Positions 55,798 to 64,000 of a stretch of DNA of 64,000 bases are shown in pieces. The stretch's first letter is position 1, and each line of letters begins with the position of its first letter. The stretch comes from Diphasiastrum complanatum (lineage: Eukaryota > Streptophyta > Lycopodiopsida > Lycopodiales > Lycopodiaceae). The stretch lies in assembly GCA_029204225.1 (NCBI GenBank), contig CM055095.1, positions 51,931,836 to 51,995,835 on the forward strand, in the 5' to 3' direction. Under the pieces are notes generated by a model. That model saw only the letters and a program-made list of their open reading frames with translations, did not search any database and was not told the origin of the DNA. The position numbers and the translations under genes are program-made.

Positions 55798-56384
55798 TTG
55801 TGTTTCAGGTTATGAAGGAGGCAATCACATCTATCAATGATTTGGAGAAGATATCAATGCTAGAGCATGCTAGATTGGATTCTATACCAAAATCGAGTTT
55901 CTTGCATTTGTAGATCAGATGTTTTGTAGATCAAAACTCTATATAGGTTTATAATCTTGATCAATTCCGATTTCTCAGTTTACATGTTAGATTTGGCCGA
56001 TTTTTGGATCATTGGATTAGCCTAAGTCGTGGCTAATAGATTGCATATCAAGTTTTCAACATTTGCATGTCGATTTTGAAGTAATCAATTTTTTTCTGAT
56101 TTGTCAAAACCCTAATTTTGATTGGATCTCTAGATAGTGAGGTTGATAGACTTCATTTGAGTATGTTTCAACCTTAGGAAGTGACAAGAGTCATTAGATT
56201 GAGGATATATCATAGGTTGATCAAGATTTCATGATTCTATGTGTTGATTTGCTTGGTATAAGTGCTAGAAGAGAATTGAGAAGTTTCATATCTTTGTGAT
56301 TTTCTTTCGAAAACATTTGTTGTTGTTCAAATGACTGCTTTGTGTATTGAAACAGATTGAAAGAGAGGATCAGGTCATTGCTAT
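55798..56384 (+). other. Untranslated leader of A3
   Basis: About 590 bases without coding between primer site and gag. The end resembles 3840-3997. Confidence 0.6.
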
Positions 56385-56877
56385 ATGGCTACATCAAGTG
56401 GAGTCATGTTGGAAGCCAATGATAGGCTTATCTCAAATAACTATTCATTATGGAAATTGAGGATGGAATCATTTCATGAGATGAATGATGTTTTGGATAT
56501 TGTTGTAGGTTTGGAGGAGAGACCAGCAACACAACAAGATCAATTGAGGCATGACAAAAGGGCCAAAAGGGCTCTACACATGACAAAGATGAATGTTACC
56601 AATAAGCTTCGCAAGGAAGTTGGTAAGAGTACTTCATCTAAGGATGCTCGGGATTCATTGAATAAGCTTTATGAATCCAAGTCTACTTCTAGAGTGTTAA
56701 CTTTAAGAAGACAAATCTTTTCTTGTTTGCAAAAGAATGAAGAAAGTACAAATACTTTTATTTTGAGAGTGAAAGCATTGAATGATGAGTTGGCTTGCAT
56801 TGATGAGAGCATTAAGGAAGGAGAGCTTGTTCAGGTTATTCTTAATGGATTGTTGGATGCTCATGCTAACATTGTTT
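56385..56877 (+). pseudogene. Copia A3 gag N-part, truncated by B3
   Basis: MATSSGVMLEANDRLISNNY, LWKLRMESFHEMNDVLDIVV, GLEERPATQQDQLRHDKRAK, VLTLRRQIFSCLQKNEESTN, LACIDESIKEGELVQVILNG and LLDAHANIV. Fully open to the insertion point at AACATTGTT. It shows the intact start that A1 has lost. UBN2-type copia gag. Confidence 0.92.
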
Positions 56878-57995
56878 TGTTAGATTTCTTATGCTCAGTC
56901 TTAAATAAATCGTTCAAGTAATGAGCATACTGAAAAACCGAAGACCGACAATACATTTTTTTTTCTTGAGATTTCTTGTGCCTCAAAAATCATTTTAAGG
57001 CACCTTCTCCTTCTTCATCTTTTTCACTCCTTAGCGAAAAATGCGACACACTGGCCAAGTGGCCAGAATGCCTTAGAAAGCATTCTTAAAGGCACCTTTG
57101 CTTTTTTCGTCTTCTTCGTCTTTTTAATTCACGGAATATGCGACACACTGGCCAGAATGACTTAAACCATTTCAAAACCACCTTCAACTTTTTCGCCTTT
57201 TTTCTCTTTGCAAAAAATGCAACAAAGTATCCAAAAAATCTTAAAACCATTTTAGGGCACCTTCGCCTTTTTCGGTTTTCTTCACCGTCTCTAAACTAAG
57301 ACGCTTTTTGCCTTTCTCACTATCTTTAGTTTAAGGCACCTTCGCATTCTTCTCTGTCTTTAGTGTGAGGCACTTTTCGGCTTTTTCATCTTTTTGCCTT
57401 CTTTGCTGCCTTGAATCTGAGGCCGCCTTAGGGATTTACATACCTTTAGTGTAAGAGCAGCTTCAGAAGTTGCAAACCTTCAGTCTAAAGGCACCTTCGG
57501 GTTTTTTGGGTTTTTCACGTTTTTGCTGCATTGGCTAACCGATGTCACCAACTTATCAGCAACCCTAAAAACAACTGGATAACCAAATATCCCAAAGGCG
57601 GGTGGCGGTTACCAACTTTGTACATATGCAAAGACTGGCGTAAATAGCATTAAAAGCTTGTAAGATATTTTGTCTCTCGACACTTGTAAATATATACATC
57701 AGTTGAATCAAGCTATGTAAGTGTTAATTAAGTTAATTGGAATTCTTTTCAATCAGAGTTATCTATAGCCAGTGTTATCACGCTCAACAAGCTGAAGTTA
57801 TTACTTCAAGATATTGTACTCACTGTTGATATTAATCAGAGTGCAATTTTTGTCTCACTACTGTGCTGTTCATTTGTGCATTATGTATGAATTCTTCTAT
57901 TTGAATAATTCTGTTACTAACTGTTGTGTTTCCATTCCTACACACCACGCTCAATTCTCGAGCTTTTGCTCACGCCCACATGCGATTTTACGACA
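56878..57995 (+). repeat. 5' LTR of B3, full length with repeated U3 motif
   Basis: 1118 bp from TGTTAGATTTCTTATG to GCGATTTTACGACA. Between about 56995 and 57520 the motif GGCACCTTCGCCTTTTTC recurs about eight to ten times in worn form, on one strand and unevenly spaced. Confidence 0.9.
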
Positions 57996-58007
57996 TGGTA
58001 TCAGAGC
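57996..58007 (+). other. Primer binding site of B3
   Basis: TGGTATCAGAGC, complementary to initiator Met tRNA. Confidence 0.93.
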
Positions 58008-58138
58008 GGGCATTTCATTATTCTGCATTCCTACTGCGGATTATTAGTCTTGTTTCTATTAAGACATCTTTCTAGCAAATGCACAGTCAACAGTATTCAA
58101 ATAGTCGTTTCTACCAACGATCTCGTTCAACCAGAATG

Positions 58139-58655
58139 GATCCATCATCTAGTTTATCTCTCATTGACAAACTCGATGGAGATAACTACCATATCTGGAA
58201 ATTCAAGATGAAGGTTATACTTCTACCCAAAGAACTGTGGGACATAGTTGATGGCACAGAGCTCAAACCAGAAGGTGATGCAGTCGTTATCACCAAGTGG
58301 AGACTGAGAGATGGCAAAGCATTTGCCATGATCACCCTCAACATCAAGGATACTCAGATCAATCACATACGTGTTGCTCGGACCGCTAAGGATGCATGGG
58401 ACATCCTAACAACTTTCTACGACATTAGAGATGTTACTTCCAAGCTTCATCTGAGGAGAAAATTCTTCACCCTCAGAATGTTTGATACAGATAGTGTCTC
58501 GAGTTACCTCAACACCTTCAAGAATCTTATGGAGCAGATGACTGCAACCGCCTCAGTCATAGAAGATTTCGATGCACTCATGACTCTATTATCGAGTCTA
58601 CCTGAAGCCTACGAAAATTGGATAATGGCAATTTCTACCCAGGAGCACCTCACAC
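58139..58655 (+). pseudogene. Copia B3 gag N-part, truncated by E
   Basis: MDPSSSLSLIDKLDGDNYHI, WKFKMKVILLPKELWDIVDG, TAKDAWDILTTFYDIRDVTS, LHLRRKFFTLRMFDTDSVSS and SLPEAYENWIMAISTQEHLT. Open through 172 codons, then the frame runs into the E LTR and gives a false tail to 58867. The best preserved start of the B gag in the window. Confidence 0.92.
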
Positions 58656-58938
58656 TTAGAATTTGCTTTGCACAGGAACACAGATCATGCTACGCAGTAA
58701 CACAGATAGAAAATCACTCTCCTCAGCAAGCTCACATAGCAACTGTATTTCTCAAAATGAAATTACACTGTACATATAGTTGTTCACTCAGGCAACCCAT
58801 GCATGATCCAGGTTGCCGTTGGTGGGACGCATGTCCCATCGACTTGCCTCGTGACGAGGCCAACTGATCCTTATCCATTGATAGGACCCACAGTGTAGTA
58901 ACACAGTGATTCTAACTTTAATTCTTACTCTCTCCCTT
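58656..58938 (-). repeat. PPT and 3' LTR of E
   Basis: On the minus strand AAGGGAGAGAG precedes TAAGAATTAAAG. The LTR ends GCAAATTCTAA at 58656, about 272 bp. It matches the E' LTR at 46842-47111. Confidence 0.88.
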
Positions 58939-58982
58939 AAAGTAGAGTCACTTTTTATACAATCATATACATAGCTTTGAAG

Positions 58983-59648
58983 TCAACAAACTTTAAGTAC
59001 AAAAAGCTTTGATCTAAACTTATCAAACTTTTCTCTAGTAAGTGGCTTAGTGAAAATATCAGCTAGTTGTTCTTCTGTGCTACAATGAACAACATGAATT
59101 TCACGACTCAGCAGCCTCTCACGTATGAAGTGAATCTCAATGTGTTTAGTTCTCGCATGGAACACTGGATTCTTTGCTAGTTGAATGCCACTCTGACTGT
59201 CGCTATGTAAAGTTGTGGGATTTTTCTGCTTCATGCCAATTTCTTCCAAGATTTGTCTCAACCATATAGCTTCTTTTGCAGCACTACATATTGCCTTATA
59301 CTCTGCTTCTGTGATGAAAAGAGCAATCGCACTTTGTTTCTTACTAGACCAGGAAAAGCAATTACCACAAAACTGGAATATATATCCTGTGGTGGATCTA
59401 CGATCATCATAGTCACCTCCCCAGTCCGCATCCACATAGCTACACAGCTCAGGTAAACTATCATGCTTCCTGTAAATCAAGCCATACTCTGAAGTGCCTT
59501 TCACATAACGCAAAATGCGTTTAGCTGCTTTCCAATGCGTTTTCGTAGGTGCTTCCATAAACTGACTTACAATGCCAACAACATAGCATATATCTGGTCT
59601 AGTTGTGGTAAGGTAAATCAAGCTCCCTACTAATTGTCTATATAGCAT
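58983..59648 (-). pseudogene. Copia E RNase H
   Basis: 221 open codons: MLYRQLVGSLIYLTTTRPDI, RILRYVKGTSEYGLIYRKHD, CSYVDADWGGDYDDRRSTTG (catalytic D-A-D kept), SAIALFITEAEYKAICSAAK (Glu kept), HSDSQSGIQLAKNPVFHART and LADIFTKPLTREKFDKFRSK, ending FVLKVC. It degrades the RNA strand during copying. It shows no insert at the site where E' has one. A stop at 59649 separates it from RT. Confidence 0.92.
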
Positions 59649-59649
59649 A

Positions 59650-60560
59650 GCATCAAATGACTGTCATTTATCAAGCTTAGAAAGCTTTTTACATGGTTCA
59701 ATAGGAGTGTTTACTGGTTTGCAATCCTGCAACCTAAACCTGTGCAGCAACTCTTTGACATACTTCACCTATGTTAAACCCACTTCATGTCCTTTTTGCC
59801 ACACTTCTACTCCAAGGCAGTAATGCATCATGCTGAGATCCGTCATCTCAAATTGTTCCATGAGGTCTTTCTTGATCATGTCTATTATTTCTTGATTATT
59901 TTCCATAATAATCAAGTCATCAACATAAAGAGCAATCAAAGCATAAGACATATAGATTTGGATCAGAATGTATTCTCACCATCCCCTTTGAACGAAAGTA
60001 GGCATCAATCCTGCTATACCACGCACGTGGTGCTTGTTTAAGACCATAAAGCGCTTTCTTCAAGCGACATACTTTGTTTTCCTATCCTTTCATTACAAAG
60101 CCTTCAGGTTGATCCATGAACACTTCTTCTTCTAACTCACCATTTAGAAAAGCATATTTCACATCCATCTGATGCAAAGGCCAAACCAAAATGTAAAGCT
60201 AAAGTAATAAGTGGACGTAGAGTATTCCACTTACAAACCGGCGCAAAGGTCTCCTCATAGTCAATGCCTTTATTTTGTGCATACCCTTTGATTACCAATC
60301 TTGCTTTGTGATTTGCTATGCTTCCATCTGCATGGTACTTAGTTTTGTATACCCATTTGTAACCAATGGGTTTCTTGCCAACTGGTGGTTCTACTAAGTC
60401 CCATGTGCTATGCTTCGCAATTCACTCCATCTCCTCTCCCATGGCCTTGATCCAAATGTTATCATCCTTCGCTTCACTATAAGTCGAAGGTTCTTTGCTT
60501 TGAATAATGCTAGATAAGAGAGCATAATTTGCTTCATACCTTTCAAGTAGTATCGTCTCT
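59650..60560 (-). pseudogene. Copia E reverse transcriptase, frayed
   Basis: Pieces in several frames: AKHSTWDLVEPPVGKKPIGY, HKARLVIKGYAQNKGIDYEE, APVCKWNTL, then broken palm text, YSRIDAYF, ALIALYVDDLIIMENNQEII (YVDD), MHYCLGVEVWQKGHEVGLT and VKELLHRFRLQDCKPVNTPI. At least three shifts and two stops. In normal orientation, unlike E'. Confidence 0.88.
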
Positions 60561-60565
60561 CTTGT

Positions 60566-62551
60566 TCATCTTCGTAGCTCTCCCTGGTTAGATGACCTTG
60601 GAAAGTCATCTATGTCGCAGCTCTCCATCAATCTCTCAAACCACTTAGGGAGCTTTCTGTCAGGTGATCGGCTTCCTGGTGAAAATGTATCCCACGGTAC
60701 AACCTTCTCCTTGCGTTTGTCACCTGCAATTTCAATCCTTCTTGTACCAAAAGATTTGTCCCTACCTCTCCAACCTATTTCTTGAGGTTGAGTAGTAGTA
60801 TCTTGAGATGTATCCTCATGTTCATCACTCGGAAGGTCAATGAATGGATCACCATCAGGTGGTATCCTCACTATACCATTTTTTCTAATGGATGTGTCTA
60901 TCTTCTCAGCATCTTCATCTTCATACATCTTGGATTCATCAAAGATAACATCTCGGCTTATATGGATTTTGTTTTCGACTGGATCAAAACATCTATAGCC
61001 CTTCACGCGATCATCATATCCTAGGAATATGCACTTGATAGTTTTTACATCAAATTTACGTCTCTCTTCCTTAGGAATATGTACAAAGGCCTTACATCCA
61101 AAACTTCGCAAGTGGTTCACCTTTGGCTTCTTCTTTGTGAATGCTTCCCCAGGTGTTATTTTTGGTATGGCAATGGTAGGACTTCTATTTTGAAGATAGA
61201 CTGTCGTGCTACATGCTTCTGACCAAAAATCTTTTGGTAATTTCATCTCAACTAGCATAGATCTGGCACTTTCCACAATCGTACGATTTTTGCGCTCAGC
61301 TACACCATTGAGAGCAGGAGTATGAGCTTGCGTAAATTGTCTTTTAATCCCACATTGATCACAAAGATCATTGAAGTCATTAGACTTATACTCACCTCCA
61401 CTATTTGATTTTAGGACTTTGATCTTCTTACCTGTCTGATTTTTGACCAAGTTTTTGAAGTTCTTGAAGTTATCAAAAGCATCTGATTTCTTCTTCAAGA
61501 AGTAGATCCACATCTTACATGACATATCATCAATAAAGGTCATGAAATAGAAGGCTTTTCCTAAGGACATGGTCCTCATGGGCCCGCATAAATCTGTGTG
61601 GATTAAATCCAGGATGTTCTTTGCTCTTGCAACACCCCCTTTATTGAACTTCTCTTGATGCTGCTTCCCATATATACAAGATTCGCACATCGATTTCAAG
61701 TGATATTCTATGGTAGGCAGTCCTGTTACCATCTCCAATTTTCTCATCAAACTGAGGCTTCCCAAGTTCAAGTGACCAAGCCTCTTGTGCCACAACTCAG
61801 TTTGCGAAGGAATGGATGCTACAAGTCTCTGTTGCCCCTTGATTGTAGCATTCAACCTGTTCAATTTTGTATTGGGCTCTCTTATTCCATTCGCAATAAC
61901 TTTGAACTTTTGGTTCGCATCCTTCACAAAGCAACGATCATGGGCGAATTCTACTTTCAATTTTTGATCAGTAATGACTCCAACAGAAAGTAGATTTTTC
62001 TTCAAACCTGGTACATAAAGTACCTCCCTGATCATCCTGCTTTTGCCATCAGGCAGTTGGATTGAAATTGTGCCTATCCCCTTGATCATGCACACCTCAC
62101 CATTTGCTTGTGAAACAGATGTTCCATTATCCAACACCTTCAAACTACTGAACCAATTCTTGTTACCTGTCATGTGTCTTGTGGCTCCTGAGTCAATATA
62201 CCATGCTTGATCATTTTGATTAGATGACAATGCAGATATGAAGATGCTAGAATCTTCAATCTCACCCACATCGACAAGGTTACCTACTTGTTTTGGTTTC
62301 CCCTTGTCTTGTTCCACTAGGAATTTGCAACATTCACTCTTCCAATGGCCCTTTTTACCACAATGGAAGCACTTGTCTTTCTTCTTAGTTTTGCTGGAAG
62401 ATCCCTCATCCTCCTGAGACTTGGCAAATTGCTGCTTAGTCTTCTTCTTGCCCTTGCCCTTGCCTTGTTTTTGGCGTGTCGCAAGTGCCTGATCGTCAGT
62501 ATTTTGATGTCTAGCTTTCACCATTTCTCGTCGTTGCTCTTCCTGCATCAA
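60566..62551 (-). CDS. Copia E gag end, protease and integrase
   Basis: 661 open codons. Lys-rich gag tail, knuckle C-F-H-C-G-K-K-G-H-W-K-S-E-C (about 61-74), protease AWYIDSGATRHMTGNKNWFS (about 116), LLSVGVITDQKLKVEF, pre-integrase LWHKRLGHLNLGSL and CESCIYGKQH (HHCC), integrase with HTDLCGP, FIDDMSCKMWIYFLKKKSDA, then LKSNSGGEYKS where the second catalytic Asp is Asn, and NGVAERKNRTIVESARSMLV with the Glu kept. The C-end has an acidic stretch. The D to N change should inactivate strand transfer even though the frame is open. Confidence 0.92.
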   Translation of the reverse strand: MMQEEQRREMVKARHQNTDDQALATRQKQGKGKGKKKTKQQFAKSQEDEGSSSKTKKKDKCFHCGKKGHWKSECCKFLVEQDKGKPKQVGNLVDVGEIEDSSIFISALSSNQNDQAWYIDSGATRHMTGNKNWFSSLKVLDNGTSVSQANGEVCMIKGIGTISIQLPDGKSRMIREVLYVPGLKKNLLSVGVITDQKLKVEFAHDRCFVKDANQKFKVIANGIREPNTKLNRLNATIKGQQRLVASIPSQTELWHKRLGHLNLGSLSLMRKLEMVTGLPTIEYHLKSMCESCIYGKQHQEKFNKGGVARAKNILDLIHTDLCGPMRTMSLGKAFYFMTFIDDMSCKMWIYFLKKKSDAFDNFKNFKNLVKNQTGKKIKVLKSNSGGEYKSNDFNDLCDQCGIKRQFTQAHTPALNGVAERKNRTIVESARSMLVEMKLPKDFWSEACSTTVYLQNRSPTIAIPKITPGEAFTKKKPKVNHLRSFGCKAFVHIPKEERRKFDVKTIKCIFLGYDDRVKGYRCFDPVENKIHISRDVIFDESKMYEDEDAEKIDTSIRKNGIVRIPPDGDPFIDLPSDEHEDTSQDTTTQPQEIGWRGRDKSFGTRRIEIAGDKRKEKVVPWDTFSPGSRSPDRKLPKWFERLMESCDIDDFPRSSNQGELRR

Positions 62552-62953
62552 GATTCATGTGAGCTCGTCAAAGGTTGGCAATCTTTATCTTGATGTTATT
62601 CCGCTCACAAACATCTGATAGGGTTCTGCAATGCCGCATAATGCATTATGCACCAGCTCCACATCACGTATGCGCTCTCCAATAGAATGCAGTTCATCTC
62701 TCATTGTCTTGATTCTGGTCATGTATGTCTGAATGTGCTCTCCTTGCTCCATGCGGGCACTATTCAACTTTGACTTCAGAAACATGATTCTTGACGGATT
62801 TGACATCTCGAACTGCTCCTTTAGCACATCCCATGCCTGTTTGGGTGTAATAGCATCACAAATGTGGGTAATGATGTGATCCTTCATTGACAAATTAATG
62901 AAGGTCACAGCTTTCCTCATCTTTTTGTCGAACACTTTGATGTCTGCTTCATT
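62552..62953 (-). pseudogene. Copia E gag core, start lost to H insertion
   Basis: NEADIKVFDKKMRKAVTFIN, LSMKDHIITHICDAITPKQA, WDVLKEQFEMSNPSRIMFLK, EQGEHIQTYMTRIKTMRDEL and CGIAEPYQMFVSGITSR: UBN2-type gag. It is in a different frame from the 60566-62551 part, with a shift near 62560-62585. Text fails upstream of 62953, where the H LTR begins. Confidence 0.88.
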
Positions 62954-63438
62954 TGTGTAAAAATTACAGCAAATAAGAATCCTAAAACACTTGAAATGAT
63001 GAGGGAAACAATAGATTATGATTTCATAAGATTAGCACAAGTTGAACCATCAAAATCCATCAAAAATCTATGCTTGAACCTCACTAAATGGCCCAAATCC
63101 TTGAAGAAGGCTTCACACGTGTGAAAGTACGGCCTCCCACAGTCTGAGTACTGTACACCAGACCTACATTCAATCCTATAATCATTAGTAATCACAAGTA
63201 CTCAAACAATTATGAACATAGAGAGCAATTGCACCATTATGAGAGAAAAAACATGAAATTGCTTGATTTTGGTGAGATATCATCACCTATATATACATGA
63301 TCCATCACGGTTTTGGGCAGGTATGAGTAGCCCTAAACCTATCCCTAATGCGAATTTTGGTGGATCTTTCATCCCTACCAAGTTAGGGTTGGAATCTTGG
63401 AGATCCCTCAACAATGCAAAAATTACCAAAAATAGCTC
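62954..63438 (-). repeat. 3' LTR of H
   Basis: The inner start is uncertain (a GGGAGAAAAAATAGGAG purine run at about 63450-63434 may be the PPT). A TATA-like ATGTATATATAGG lies near 63285 and TTCACACGTGTGAAG near 63112. The end is fixed by the break in E gag. Confidence 0.65.
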
Positions 63439-64000
63439 CTATTTTTTCTCCCTTGTATCTATCATAAAAGGTGTCTTTTGAAGTGGTTTAGTAAGTAGAT
63501 CAGCTACACATTCATTGCTTGGAACATGCTCCAAAGCAATCTCCTTGGCTTGCACCATTTCTCTCACAAAGTGATGGCATATCTCAATGTGCTTAGATCT
63601 TGCATGGAAGATTGGGTTAGATGCAAGGTGTTGGGCTGATATATTGTCATTGTAAATGATTGGTGCCTCCTCTGAATCCATGATCTTTAGTTCCACCAAT
63701 AATCTCTTGATCCAAAGTACCTCCTTTGTAGTGGTTGTCAAAGCTTTGTACTCGGCCTCGGTTGAAGATAGAGATATAGTCCTGCAAAATCTGAATCACT
63801 AAATGCATGAAGGTTAATCACATCTCCTCTATATAGAATCCCAAAATCCAATGTACCTGAGATGTATCTTAGAATCCTCTTAGCCTTTTTCCAATGGATA
63901 TTCAATGGCTTTTGCATGGATTGGCTCAACCTACATACACTAAAGCTAAGATCTGGTCTAGTTATAGTGATCCACATTAAGGAACCTATAAGTTGCCTAA
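63439..64000 (-). pseudogene. Copia H RT end and RNase H
   Basis: MWITITRPDLSFSVCRLSQS, RILRYISGTLDFGILYRGDV, LHAFSDSDFAG (catalytic DSD) then a small deletion that loses the next strand, TTTTKEVLWIKRLLVELKIM, YNDNISAQHLASNPIFHARS, HHFVREMVQAKEIALEHVPS and CVADLLTKPLQKTPFMIDTR. Closest to C (26900-27560). The missing part removes the EAEYKAL block, so the enzyme is dead. Confidence 0.9.

Larger units (their letters stand above)
55134..56877 (+). mobile_element. Copia family A, copy A3, cut by B3
   Basis: 5' LTR 55134-55785, primer site, leader, and gag from 56385. At 56878 the gag frame stops being A and the B3 LTR begins. The rest of A3 would lie beyond the nest, outside the window. Confidence 0.9.
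56878..58655 (+). mobile_element. Copia family B, copy B3, cut by E
   Basis: 5' LTR 56878-57995, primer site 57996-58007, gag from 58139. The gag ends abruptly at CACCTCACACT where the E LTR begins (58656). Inserted in A3 gag. Confidence 0.92.
58656..62953 (-). mobile_element. Copia family E, long copy, cut by H
   Basis: Minus-strand order: gag (62953-62552), gag end plus knuckle, protease and integrase (62551-60566), RT (60560-59650), RNase H (59648-58983), PPT, 3' LTR (58927-58656). The gag start and 5' LTR lie beyond the H insertion at 62954. It sits in B3 gag. Confidence 0.92.
62954..64000 (-). mobile_element. Copia family H, 3' end, inserted in E
   Basis: The minus strand carries RT end/RNase H (64000-63439) and a 3' LTR whose end TAATTTTTACACA joins E gag at 62954. 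The element continues past the window. Protein closest to C. Confidence 0.82.

Overview
The window looks like repeat-dense nuclear DNA from a vascular plant with a large genome. It is AT-rich, nearly all recognisable coding sequence belongs to LTR retrotransposons, most copies are decayed and nested, and the one clear host gene has a plant-type intron. The style would fit a gymnosperm or another large-genome plant, but the sequence alone does not settle the lineage. No bacterial operons, phage genes, rRNA, tRNA or CRISPR were seen.

I sort the elements into families with my own labels. Ty1/copia families: A (LTR starting TGTGAAAGATTC), B (gag starting MDPSSS), C (22049-27980, the best preserved), E (about 270-bp LTR) and H (C-like, at the right edge). 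Ty3/gypsy families: F (29425-33020, minus), G (47112-51219, plus) and several fragments. D (35999-40787) is a complete LTR element with a perfect 5-bp target duplication. Its only open frame is a broken zinc-knuckle stub fused to a protein I cannot place.

Layout. 0.6-1.8 kb: two opposed gypsy gag pieces. 2.6-3.4 kb: two long TC/AC microsatellites. 4.0-8.0 kb: an A gag fragment, then a gypsy RNase H fused to a minus-strand B element. 8.5-9.4 kb: tandem repeat of about 215-240 bp. 10.95-14.84 kb: A1, carrying a MITE-like insertion. 14.85-16.9 kb: B2. 17.7-19.1 kb: a gypsy LTR and an A-like LTR with a duplicated promoter. 19.1-22.05 kb: copia scraps and D', a relative of D. 22.05-27.98 kb: C, inserted in the D' LTR. 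28.3-28.9 kb: a second site of the tandem repeat. 29.4-33.0 kb: F, with protease, RT and RNase H but no integrase, plus an unknown ORF. 34.85-35.3 kb: another gypsy LTR. 36.0-40.8 kb: D. 41.4-43.9 kb: a long broken unknown minus-strand reading frame (U). 45.0-47.1 kb: E', rearranged. 47.1-51.6 kb: G, fused in frame to copia sequence. 52.26-53.13 kb: the host gene, a small heat shock protein with a signal peptide. 55.1-64.0 kb: a four-level nest, A3 holding B3 holding E holding H.

The copia elements share a tRNA-iMet primer site (TGGTATCAGAGC). Most copies could not move alone. C has one stop codon and one frameshift and is the nearest to intact. D and D' lack their own polymerase and would depend on a related copia element such as C. 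The host gene is probably the only sequence here serving the plant directly.
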